Source: Suillus spraguei
Lineage: Eukaryota > Basidiomycota > Agaricomycetes > Boletales > Suillaceae
NCBI GenBank assembly: GCA_016800925.1
Contig: JABCPU010000604.1
Location: 1 to 35,685, forward strand
Reading direction: 5' to 3'
DNA length: 35,685 nucleotides
Positions 18,885-28,611 of this stretch are shown piece after piece (the first letter of the stretch is position 1; the number at the start of each line of letters is the position of its first letter). A program made the translations under genes and the position numbers. Under the pieces are notes generated by a model. It ran no database searches, was not told where the DNA came from, and saw only the letters and a program-made list of their open reading frames with translations.

Positions 18885-20391
18885 TGTTAAGACTGTACTC
18901 AAAGGATAAGAGATCTGAAGGGCTTTGGCCTCAGTTCATGCACTGTGCCCCTTTGTCATATACCATACTTCTAATCTCAGATCCGATCATATCCGTCCAG
19001 ATCCGATCGTTTCCATATCCGTCCGGTCCACAGATCCTGTCCAGATCACCCATCCGAATGTACTCACTTCTCGCACCTTAACTCCCTGGTGAACATCTGC
19101 ATCTATCTCCTTTCGTCTTTTCTCCTACTACCGGTAGTCCGGTTGTTTATATTTCCGTCCTGTATTACTGATCCGTTTCCTGTGTTCATTTCCGATTCAT
19201 GCTTACCGATCCACTGTGCAATAACTAATAGACTTCCGTTACACTTCGTACATAGCCCTCGGTCCCGGACTTGCTAATTATCCGTCTTCGATACTTACTG
19301 TATATAAACCACTTGTAGATCTCCGTAGAACCTTAGTTCGAATATCATCTTAGATTCTACTCATTCTGCCTCCTCCGGACTTAAGCCACTCTCCGCTTTA
19401 AGTCACCCTCCGAGACTTAGGATTGACTCCTATAGTCTATACCTCCGACTCTATCTTCGGATAGTCTATCTCCGTTAGTTTCTAGTTAGGAACTCGTTCC
19501 GAAACTAGCCTTAATCTCTGTCCTCTCCTTACGTTCCGAATTACCTTCGGACGTATTATATCCGACACCTTCGGACACCCGGATCCGTCACGCAACCCCT
19601 TCCGGGTCTTCGGACGAATAACTCCTCCCTGAAATAAGGGGCATTACTCGAGAAAGGGGCACAGTGTACAAACTGAGGCCAAAGCCCTTCGGATCTCTCT
19701 ACCCTTGAGTACAGTCTTAACACCCTTTCCCGAGTAATGCCCCTTATTTCAGAGGGTAGGTATACGTCTGAAGATCCAGAAGTGATTGCATGATGGATCC
19801 AGATGTCCGAAGGTTATCTGGAATGTGGAGGTGATATGAGGAATAAGACTAGTCTCAGAGCAAGTCCTTAACTAGAAAGTAACAGAGGTAGACTACCTGA
19901 AGGTAGAGTCGGAGATGCAGATTTATAGGAATCAATCCTAAGTCTCGGAAGATGACCAGAGTTGGAAGTAACTCAAGTCCAGTGGAATAGATTGAGCAGA
20001 ATCTAAGATGATATTCAAACTAAGGTTCTACGGAGATTTACAAGTGGTTTATATACTGGAAGTAACTAGCACAGATAATCAGCAAGTCTGGGACCGAGGG
20101 CTATGTACAATGTATAATGGAAGTCTATTAGTTAATGCACAGTGGATCAGTAAGCGTGAGTTGGAAATGAGACACAGGTAACAGATCAATAAGCGGAAGG
20201 AAATATACATAGCCAGAATACTGGAGACAGGAGGATTGCCGAAAGGAGGTAGACGCAGATGTCCACAAGGGAGTTAGAGTGTGAGAAGTAGGGACTTTCA
20301 GATGGGTGATCCGGACAGGATCTGTGGACTGGACAGAAGTAGAATTGATCGGATCTGATCAGATCTGAGATTAGAAGTATGGTATATGACA
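18885..20391 (-). repeat. Solo LTR-B holding a second, inverted LTR-B
   Basis: The outer LTR is 18885-18953 plus 19728-20391 (733 bp), TGTTAAGACTGTACTC to GGTATATGACA, with a perfect GGAAT target duplication. The inner LTR-B at 18954-19722 lies in the opposite orientation. The outer copy was therefore present first. Confidence 0.95.
18954..19722 (+). repeat. Solo LTR-B nested in LTR-B
   Basis: The 769-bp LTR runs TGTCATATACCATAC to CAGTCTTAACA, flanked by CCCTT at 18949-18953 and 19723-19727. Its TATA box and the AGTTCGAATATC sequence downstream are intact (near 19300-19345), making it the best-preserved LTR-B promoter in the window. Confidence 0.95.
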
Positions 20392-20396
20392 GGAAT

Positions 20397-21378
20397 GTAG
20401 TATATAAATGCAATTCCTCCACCCTTATCCCTTACCCTTACCTCACACACCTCTTTAATGCCATCTTCACTCTCCATACATATTTCAACCCATGGAAAGA
20501 GCTCACCACTGTAGTCCTACACAAACCTGGGAAGGCCAACTACTCAATCTCCAAAGCATATCACCTGATAGCCCTCATTAATACCACATGCAAACTTTTA
20601 ACTGCCATGGTCACACACAAACTCATGCACATCCTCAAAAAGCATGAACTCTTGCCACCAAATCACTTTGGAGGATGCCCAGGACAGTCCACTACAGACT
20701 CAGTACATCTGCTCAAAGCCACGATCAAGGATCCCTGGCAATCAAAGAAATTTTCATCAGTATTATTCTTGGATATTGAGGGAGCCTTTCCCAACACAGT
20801 AATGAAATGACTTATTCATAACATGAAGAAGTGCCAACTCCCACCCAAACTAACAGAATTCACTAAACAAATGCTCAACCAACTGATGAACCCAGCTAAA
20901 ATTCGATGATTTCACCTCCAAATGGTTCCCAGTCAACAATGGAATATGCCAAGGTGACCCTCTCTCAATGATCTGCTACCTTAGATACAACTCCAACCTA
21001 GTGGACATAGCTAGAGGATGTATAGGAAGGGGACAAGAAGAAATCACTCTCACATTTATTGACAACATGGCCTATATCGCAACAGCTAAAACATTTGAGG
21101 AGACCCATGCAATACTAAAGGACATGCTAGAGCATGCAGGAGGAGCTTATCAATGGTCAATGGATCACAACTCAAAGTTCGCACTAATGGACTTCACCCA
21201 TAGCAAAAGCAAAGAATGCAGACTAATCACCCTCAATGGCACAGTCATACACCCATCCCACCACACACACTTCCTAGGCATAATCATTGATTAAGAACTT
21301 ACATGGAGGGAAAACACAGCTCACACAGTCGCCAAGGGTACAGAGTATGTACTAAGGTAGACTGCAGTCATACCTCAC
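20397..21378 (+). pseudogene. LINE reverse transcriptase
   Basis: The domain starts with LTHLFNAIFTLHTYFNPWKE and TTVVLHKPGKANYSISKAYH, then FGGCPGQSTTDSVHLLKA and SSVLFLDIEGAFPNTV, the order of non-LTR RTs. After a stop at 20808-20810 and a frame change, it continues with FPVNNGICQGDPLSM. The catalytic box is altered: FIDNMAYIA stands where the family has F-x-D-D-x-A, so one of the two catalytic aspartates is Asn. Later parts read THFLGIIID. The protein cannot be functional. Confidence 0.88.
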
Positions 21379-21780
21379 TTGATCATGTGGTGTGACTTTT
21401 GTTGTGACACGACTGTGACACTATATTACATTGCCATTTTGACGCTTACCTTTACCACCATCAGCGCACCACCAACCTCAGTCAGCACGGACCTCAACTC
21501 CCCTTCAGCACTAATCATTGATTCTCAGCTCCCGTTCTTTGTCACTGTCACCCCAATCTCAGTTCACTGCTTCCGAATCTGTCAAAACTACTATGCAACT
21601 CTCGTCATTCTGTCAATACCATACCCATTTATATTGCTACTCACTCAATCATTTTGTACCCTCTTTCCTTTCTGTCTACTCTACCCTGTCAGGAGCGATG
21701 CCACTCCCTTCAGTGTCCAATTCTCTGGCCTATCCATACCTGAGTACCCTTAGCATTTTGCAGTATAAAAGTAGCCCCTA
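21379..21780. other. Unassigned sequence with TATA-like box
   Basis: Pyrimidine-rich sequence between the LINE and the LTR-B element. CAGTATAAAAGTAGCCCC near 21760 resembles a core promoter. Open frames here have no recognisable domain. Confidence 0.35.
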
Positions 21781-21987
21781 AGCTTCCTTCAGCAACAGAG
21801 GGAGTTCCAGGCCCTACTCATTGACGAAATCCGGACTGGATTTAGGCTTTCCGTTTCTGCTGGATCCGACAAGGATGGCGCTGGTGAGATTGGGGAAGAG
21901 CTGGCGGATGAGACTGGAGGAGAGATGGCGGATGGGACTGGGGAAGATACTGGAGGTGCCAGAGGTGAAATGGAGACTGGTGCTTAG
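21781..21987 (+). pseudogene. Antisense accessory ORF, C-terminal remnant
   Basis: The frame is open from SFLQQQREFQALL to GARGEMETGA and TAG at 21985-21987. It matches the C terminus of the ORF at 15642-16606, including an in-frame one-codon length difference and several third-position changes, the pattern of a constrained protein. The pol stop codon on the other strand lies 57 bp away. Confidence 0.75.
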
Positions 21988-22044
21988 TCCGGATCCGGAT
22001 TTCCGCTACTGCCCTCAATGTACTTATATTTTGTTATGTACTTT

Positions 22045-22572
22045 TCAAGCCATGGGACCAGGTTTGTCTGGATATGCTGAGTGGAAATCCGCTACAAGAT
22101 CCGATGTGTTTCCAAGTTCTGTGGCAAGTAACCAGGAAGTTTCTTCATCCGTTCCTTCATATCCGGACCAACGGATGAGGTATAGGAGTTGGCAATGGTG
22201 TCTACAATGGTCCAGTTTAGAGTCCAGGATTTCGGATATCTCATACTCCAGTTCTCCGTCGACTTCGACTGGTGGCGGAGGAGGTTGGATGCAATTAGGA
22301 ATGGTGTTCGGAACTGCTGGCTCTAACTGCAAGACATGGAATACAGGATGTACGGAACGCATAGAATCTGGAAGTTGGATGGCAAAGGAATGAGTACCTG
22401 GGCGGGATATAATTTTGAATGGTCCCAAATTCTTTTCCAAAAGTTTCTTCGATGGACGAGTGGAGCAGAAGTACTTGGCTTTGACAAAGACTTGTTCTCC
22501 AATCCGAAAATCCGGAGCAGGTTGTCTTTTAGCATCCGCAGGTCCTTGATAGCGCTTCTGAGCTTCAGACAT
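22045..22572 (-). pseudogene. Integrase C-terminal region and chromodomain (LTR-B pol)
   Basis: The frame has the integrase C-terminal GPF-type module (NLGPFKIISRPGTHSFAIQL, then HPVFHVLQLEP), and a chromodomain: YEISEILDSK, YLIRWSGYEGTDEETSW and a final helix ADFHSAYPDKPGP. Chromodomains in such elements direct integration to marked chromatin. This part is uninterrupted over 175 codons and ends with TGA at 22045-22047. Confidence 0.93.
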
Positions 22573-22578
22573 CTCTTC

Positions 22579-23520
22579 TCAGAGAAACTGGTGAAGTTTG
22601 TTAAGGTCTAGGGCATATTCCTGGGCACGGATGGAGGATAGGTCGCGTTCTGGATGGATGGAAATGTTCGGATGATAACCCTTATTGGCGAAGAAAGGTG
22701 AAACTCCGGTAGTGGCACTCGGAGCATTATTGTATGCAAACTCTGCGAGGGGCAGTAGCTTGGACCAGTTGTCCTGCTGATAGTTGCAGTAGATCCGGAG
22801 GTACTGTTCCAGCATTTGGTTGGCACATTCTGTTTGTCCGTCCCCTTCTGGGTGATATCCAGATGTGAAGTGTAGTACCATGTCTAACGCCTTTCCTAAG
22901 GAACGGAAGAAATGGGATATGAACTCTGTTCCTCGATACGAGGTTACATGGGAAGGAACACCATGCTTGGAGAATACATGGAGTAGAAAGAGGTAGGTGA
23001 GATCCAGAGAAGTAATGGTGTCGTAGGTCGGGATGAATATGGCTTGTTTGGATAGACAATCTATGATGATGAGGATAGCTGTATAGCCAGATGAGTCCGG
23101 AAGTTGCTCAATGAAATCCATAGAGATGGAGTTCCATGGTTTTTCCGGGACGGGGAGTTGCTTGAGTAATTCGTAGGGCTTATATCTCGGAACTTTGGCT
23201 CAGGCGCAGGATGTGCAGGATCTGACATACTCTTTGGCATAGGCTCATACTCCGGGCCAGGTGTAGTTGCCTCGGACGAGCTCGAGAGTACGATTTTGTC
23301 CAAAATGTCCGGATAGGGGGTGGTCATGGCAATTCTGGAGGATGCAAAGTCGTAGATCATTGGTATCTGGAACGTAGATGCGGTTGTCACAACAAAGGAA
23401 TCCACCATTGTCTATTGTCCATCTTGGATCCGAAGGGACCGGAAAGTGCGTTTGTGCGATGGGGTCATTAGGGAGTGCTATCAGAATGTCTTTCCGGAGG
23501 TGTTCGGTGTCCATAAGCAC
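22579..23520 (-). pseudogene. Integrase zinc-binding and catalytic core (LTR-B pol)
   Basis: The N-terminal zinc module shows HDHPLSGHFG and CTSC. The core starts MDFIEQLPDSSGYTAILIII and includes GYHPEGDGQTECANQMLEQY. The second catalytic position is lost: the family SDRG motif reads SYRG, with Tyr encoded at 22936-22938 (minus strand). TGA codons at 23245-23247 and 23200-23202 stand where arginine is expected (WPGVR, CAR). The integrase is inactive as it stands. Confidence 0.9.
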
Positions 23521-24952
23521 AGCTGCTCTAAGGACCGGAGTTGCTAAAATGGAAGCTCGTAGGGATGAAACTAATTGTTCCGAAGTGAATATTGGACGGA
23601 GGTTGTGAGGGTTAATCTGAGCATAGTCCTTATCCCCCTCTTTAGGGTAGACATCCCATTGTCTAGTGAGGGAATCTGGCTTGACTCCAAGTTTTCCAGG
23701 ACAGTAATGGATAATGAGGTTGAACTGATGGAGGAACTCAGACCAGCGGGCCTGACGACGGGATAGGAGTTTGGTGGTGGAGAAGTACTCAAGGTTCTTG
23801 TGGTCCGTGACAACATCTATAGGCTTGGACGAGCCTTCTAGGTAATGCCGCCAGGTTCAGAACACAGCATAGATGGCTAGTAGTTCCTTATCATGGACAT
23901 CATAGTTGAGTTCTGCACTGGACAATGTCCGGGAGTAAAATGCTACCGGACAAAGTTCCGAGTCTGGGCATACAATGGACAATATTCCAGCGATAGCATA
24001 ATCCGAGGCATCAGTTTCCACAACTATAGGAACATCCGGAATCCAATGTGTCAGCACCAGAGCGGAAGTCAAGGCTTTCTTGAGTGCGTCAAATGATTTC
24101 CAGCAGTCCTCAGAAAAGTTCCAAGTGACGCCCTTGCGAGTGAGTCGAGTAAGGGGGACCATGATATCCGAGTAATTGAAGATGAAACAACGATAGAAAT
24201 TAGCGAATCTGAGGAAGGATTGGATGTCCTTGACTTTCCGAGGTTCCAGCCAGTCTATGATAGACTGGATTTTCTCGGACAACATTGTCAAGCCGTCCGG
24301 AGATAGGAGGTAACCAAGATACTCGACGGAGGATGAATGGAATTCGCATTTCTCAGGTTTGGCATATAGTCGGTGTTTATGGAGACGTCATAAAACTTCT
24401 CGACATGTTCCTTATGACTTGCAAGGTCTTTGGAATAGATGAGGATGTCATCCAGATATACTACAACACATACATCCAGCATATCGGCAAATACGCTATT
24501 GACAAAGCGTTGGAAAGCCGCCGGAGCATTTGTGAGGCCTTCTGGCATCACCAACCATTCATAGGAGCCATAGCGCGTATGGAAGGAAGTCTTCCATTCG
24601 TCTCCTTCTGTTATCCGGATGAGATGGTATGCAGAACAGAGATCAATTATGGTATAAACTTTAGTGCGGCTTGGGGAGTCTAGGAGGTCGGCAATGAGGG
24701 GTAATGGATATCGGTCCTTTTTGGTGATGTGTTGAGACCACGGAAATCCACACAAAGGCGGAGGGATCCATCCTTCTTTTTGACAAATAGGACGGGGGCT
24801 CCATGGGGAGAGGATGAGGAACAGAGGAGTCTGGACGAGATGTTTTCATCAAGGAACTTCCAGAGGGCTTCAAGCTCGACCAGAGAAAGAGAATATATGG
24901 TTCCAAGAGGTGGACTAGCCCCTTCTTCCAACTCAATCTTGAGATCATAGGG
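23521..24952 (-). pseudogene. Reverse transcriptase and RNase H (LTR-B pol)
   Basis: The RT begins with [40 protein letters not shown] and FRGLN. A frameshift near 24755 leads into [14 protein letters not shown]. The active site is [11 protein letters not shown] near 24450-24475. A second frameshift follows KEHVEKF. RNase H reads VVETDASDYAIAGILS and YDVHDKELLAIYAVF, then TGA (23857-23859) and TWRHYLEG, where arginine is usual, and DVVTDHKNLEYFST. Order and motifs are standard Gypsy. Confidence 0.92.
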
Positions 24953-25760
24953 TCAATGAGGGGGAAGTTGTCCGGCCTTGCCTTTGTCGAAGACATCCAT
25001 GAATTCGTGGTAGTGGTACTTGGAATGGATTCTGGAGAGGTCTGGAGGATCTGATGATACGGATGCGGATTGAAGATTTACTTCGGAGGGGCGGAGGTAG
25101 ATGCTGAACTGAGTAGATCCTTCTAACTTGCAGGCACGGCAAAAGGCCACTGCATTTATCAACGATATGTTAGGGACTGAAGTGCAAGCGGAGGGTTCGG
25201 ATTTGGTCAGAGGTGGAGTCTCTGCCACAGATGGGATGCTCTGAGGCAACGGAGATTTTGGAGGGGAGGAAACGGAGGTGTCGGATTGGATTTTCCTGCC
25301 ACGGACGGTGTGTCCGGAGGCAGCGATGATGCGGATGGGGTTAATGGCATTCCCTGTACAGTAGTTCAGAACTCGATGCTGCCCAATACCCAGTCAATCA
25401 ACGGATTGTGTCGGGTGAGCCAGCTATATCAGAGAATGATATAACATGAGGAATCCAAAGGGGTGACATAGAACGTATCGGGAGTGATTACACTGGAGGA
25501 GAATCGGACAGATAAGTTTATGGCTTCGACAATATTGTTATTGCATGTACCATCAAATAAATGGAGCAGAAGCAGAGGAATCTGATAGGTAGGAATTTTA
25601 TGTTTTCGGATGAAATCAGTGTCTATGAAGCAGTGGGAGGAACCACAGTCTATGAGGGCCGGAAAGTCATATATTGGAGAAAGACGGAAGAGAGACATAT
25701 GGACACAGAGAGTTTGGATCAGGAAGAGTTACAGCGTTGAGTCGTAGCTCCGTTGCATGG
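24953..25760 (-). pseudogene. Aspartic protease and linker (LTR-B pol)
   Basis: The protease motif ALIDCGSSHCFID lies near 25620-25660; the catalytic Asp is kept in D-Cys-Gly in place of the common D-Ser/Thr-Gly. The frame then changes and the linker ends HEFMDVFDKGKAGQLPPH followed by TGA at 24953-24955 and [12 protein letters not shown]. The family consensus at that place is PPHRPYDL, so the stop replaces arginine. Confidence 0.85.
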
Positions 25761-25809
25761 GTTGGGCCAACGCGACCCTCATCCCGTACGGAGTCAGGAG
25801 GGTCATGGA

Positions 25810-27116
25810 CTAATTTTTTGCCTCATCCAAAACTTCTGGTTCTATTTCCGGAGTGAGCATGGTAGCGCAGCCTTTGGCAGCACGTGAAGTGGATTTGGTG
25901 CATTCCCAGGCAGTGTGACCAGGTCTGCCGCAGAACATACAGAGCCTTTTGTCAATACGCCTCTGACGCTCCTGGGTGGTTAGCTTTTGTAGCACAGCCC
26001 TTGGCAGCATGCAAAGTAGACTTGGTGCAGTCCCAGGCAGTGTGACCAGGTCCACCCACAGAACATACATAGCCTCTTCTTGAAACACCCCTGACGCTCC
26101 TGGGTGGTTAGCTTCCCATCCATACCAATCACATTAAGAAGGTCTGGAGCCTTAGGTGCAGAGGAGGTTGTAGAGGGTGTGGGTTTATTGGATCTGGGCA
26201 TTTCGGATCCGGATGAGTTGGAGTTCGTCCGGTCGGATGTTGACTGCCTGGGAGGATTGGAAGAGGTGGTTTTACCCTCTCAGGTGACTCCGCCCCTCCG
26301 CTCCCAGTAACGGGCGTCGATGGTCTGGGCGAGAGTCTTGAACTCCGAAAGGGTAGTGGGTTTACCCATGCGACTAATCTCATCTTTGATTCGGGCTGGA
26401 AGTCCATTGTAGAATTGGTGTCGTAGGGCTCCATCTCCCCATTCGCGTACTTGGGAGGCAAGTCACTGGAATTCTACAATGTACTTGTTGATGCGCTGTC
26501 CGTCATGCATGTGGAGTTGTTGTAACTGCATTTCTGCATCTCCGGAGGGATTGTGAGGTCCGAAGTTGGTTTGGAGCTCGAGCATGAACTCGGAGTAGTC
26601 ATCCATCCAGTCCGGACGGTTGCTATATCCATCCGAAAGGAGATCCGGTTCAAACCACTCGAGAGCCATACCCTTAAGGTAGGATTGGGCGAAATTGACT
26701 TTAGCGTGTCCGGAACAGAAAGCGTTAGGTTTGCTCTGGAAGTTGAGCTCACATTGGATGAAGAATGCCCGGAGCTTGCGAGGTTCAGATCCATCGAAGG
26801 TATCCAGCTCACGGATTTTGACTTTGCTATCATCTGAGGTGGGGGTATGACGGCTACTGCGAGCGAGGTGATTAATGGCTACAGATAGTTGGGCTAGGAC
26901 CCGGTCCTGAGGGCTCAGATGGATTTTATCTTCTTCGTCATCTGGGTCCTCATTGTCCAGATCATCACCTTCATCATCTGGTGGGTTACTGCGCAGCTCA
27001 TCATTAAAGGGAATGGTCGGGTGTGAATTGGAGTCTGGGTCATCCGGGTTCCAAGTTGGTGTTACCGGATCCGGTCTGGCTTGACGAGTGGAAATACTTT
27101 GACCTATGTCACTCAT
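25810..27116 (-). pseudogene. Gag with duplicated zinc knuckle (LTR-B)
   Basis: The start MSDIGQSISTRQARPDP at 27116 opens an acidic N-terminal region, then the capsid-like part (DTFDGSEPRKLRAFFIQCEL, YLKGMALEWFEPDL, NFGPHNPSGDAE). TGA at 26463-26465 interrupts EFQ-LASQV, and another TGA lies at 26280-26282. The nucleocapsid segment is present twice in tandem (128-bp period, 25858-26112). The distal copy has a canonical CCHC knuckle, CMFCGRPGHTAWEC. The proximal copy is frameshifted by one extra base and loses it. Confidence 0.9.
25858..26112 (-). repeat. 128-bp tandem duplication of the gag zinc-knuckle segment
   Basis: GACGCTCCTGGGTGGTTAGC recurs at a spacing of 128 bases (about 25965 and 26093), and the sequence between is similar throughout: CCCAGGCAGTGTGACCAGGT occurs in both units. 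The unit is not a multiple of three. Confidence 0.92.
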
Positions 27117-27266
27117 GCTTGGGCGGCGTTGAGAGAAACTGGTGAATGTTTGGACAATTGGTGTGGGATCTCATTGTCGGACCAAGTTTGGCTCCTCGGA
27201 GAGTGTTTTGAGTTTTACGGGGAGGCATGATAAGGAATGGTTTAGAAAGTTACTCGGAAAGGTTTG

Positions 27267-27277
27267 AGTTCGAATAT
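27267..27277 (-). promoter_or_regulatory. Primer-binding site, probable self-priming type (LTR-B)
   Basis: Two bases after the end of the 5' LTR (minus strand) lies ATATTCGAACT. It is the exact complement of AGTTCGAATAT, which begins 34 nt after the start of the LTR TATA box in well-preserved LTR-B copies. In this copy the LTR has AGTTCAAATAT, one C-to-T change. No match to a usual tRNA 3' end was evident. Confidence 0.7.
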
Positions 27278-27279
27278 AC

Positions 27280-28031
27280 TGTTAAGACCGTACTCAAGGG
27301 GTGAAAGATCTGAAGGGCTTTGGCCTCAGTTCATACACTGTGCCCCTTGTCCAAGTAATGCCCCTTATTTCAGAGAGGAGATATATGTCCAAAGATCCAG
27401 AAAGAGTTGCGTAGTGGATCCAGATGTCTGAAGGTATTGGATATGGTACGTCCAAAGGTTATCCGGAGCGTGGGGATGGAAAGAGGACTAAGGCTAGCTT
27501 CAGAACGGATTTCTAACTAGAAACTGACAGAGGTAGACTATCCGAAGATAGAGTTGGAGATATAGACTATAGGAATCAATCCCAAGTCTCGGAAGATGAC
27601 TTTGAGCAGAAAGTGACTCAAGTCCGAAGGAAGCAGAATGAGCAGAATCTAAGATGATATTTGAACTAAGGTTCTACGGAGATCTACAAGTGGTTTATAT
27701 ATGGTAAGTATCTAAGATGGATAATCAACAAGTCCGGGACCGAGGGCTATGTACGAAGTGTAACAGAAGTCTATTAGTTAATGCGCAGCGGATCAGTAAG
27801 CACGAATCGGAAATGAAACACAGGTAACAGATCAGTGACACAGGAAGGAATTATACACAGCCGGAGTACTGGAAACAGGATGAGTGACGAAAGGAGATAG
27901 ACGCAGATATACACAAGGGAGATAGAGTGCGAGAAGTGAGCACATTCGTATGAGCGATCCAGACAGGATCTGTGGACCAGATGGAAATAGAATCAATTGG
28001 ATCTGATCGGATATGGTCGGATCTGGGATTA
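27280..28031 (-). repeat. 5' LTR-B of the large element, main part
   Basis: TGTTAAGACCGTACTC on the plus strand marks its inner end. The outer 18 bases lie at 35626-35643, beyond the inserted LTR-A element and its GATTA duplication. Total length is 770 bp. The TATA box TATATAAACC (minus strand) starts at 27701 and the putative transcript start is at 27667. Confidence 0.95.
27657..27701 (-). promoter_or_regulatory. LTR-B core promoter and putative transcript start
   Basis: On the minus strand TATATAAA begins at 27701, and 34 nt downstream AGTTCAAATAT (27667-27657) begins. That distance fits TATA-dependent initiation, and the 11-mer corresponds to the self-primer. Confidence 0.65.
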
Positions 28032-28506
28032 TGTTACAGCTGTACGTGCTCCTATTCATTCTCTGTTTGTCCTCTTACTTGTATATCATGTCACATGACT
28101 CCAACTCATATGCTCAACGCATCTGTACTATAGTTGCCTTCCTTATTTGGATACGCACTTACATTCTCACGTCTTTCTTGGTCCGTGCGCACATATTGGT
28201 CTATTTAAGCATGTTGTACTTGTAGTAGATTCTTTACTTTAATCTTACTGGGTTTTACCTGGAATATCCGTTGCTTAGGTCTCCAACCTAAGTCGTTTTG
28301 AATCGTCTCTAAGTCTAAGCACTCCTTAGTCTTAGTCTCTATTCTCGTAGAACCTCTTAGACTCGTCTTTGAGGCCGAACCCTTGATTGTACTCGGAACG
28401 TGTTCCTTGTACTTTCACCTTGTCCTCTTCTGGACATTGTAGAACTCCCCAGCAGACCATCTGTGTCTTTTCACTGCCGCTGGTGACGCCATCCCAGTTC
28501 GTAACA
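28032..28506 (+). repeat. 5' LTR-A
   Basis: 475 bp, TGTTAC...GTAACA, whose six terminal bases form an inverted repeat. It holds a TATTTAA TATA-like box at 28202-28208. Confidence 0.96.
28202..28246 (+). promoter_or_regulatory. LTR-A core promoter and putative transcript start
   Basis: TATTTAAG starts at 28202. ACTTTAATCTT (28236-28246) begins 34 nt later and can pair over 11 nt with the site next to the LTR. Confidence 0.65.
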
Positions 28507-28507
28507 A

Positions 28508-28518
28508 AAGGTTAAAGT
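28508..28518 (+). promoter_or_regulatory. Primer-binding site, probable self-priming type (LTR-A)
   Basis: AAGGTTAAAGT lies one base after the 5' LTR. It pairs with ACTTTAATCTT of the LTR over 11 nt with ten Watson-Crick pairs and one G-U wobble. Confidence 0.65.
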
Positions 28519-28611
28519 CTTCCTGATCGTCAACTATCCAGTCTTCGACCCTGAACCCTGATAAGCCCTAACGGACAGCAAGACAGCGCATGTAGGCACC
28601 GAGAAAGTATA

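Larger units (their letters stand above)
18839..21378 (+). mobile_element. Decayed LINE (non-LTR retrotransposon), interrupted by solo LTRs
   Basis: Coding matches start around the GGAAT target duplication (18880-18884 and 20392-20396). Reading across it gives an open stretch into the RT domain at 20397. The RT extends to about 21378 with at least three stops or frame changes. No 5' or 3' end (poly-A or target duplication) is visible. Confidence 0.75.

Noticed and set aside
21379..21780. Open frames near 21380-21780 as a membrane protein gene
   Set aside because: They arise from pyrimidine-rich sequence, overlap each other in two frames and have no recognisable motif.
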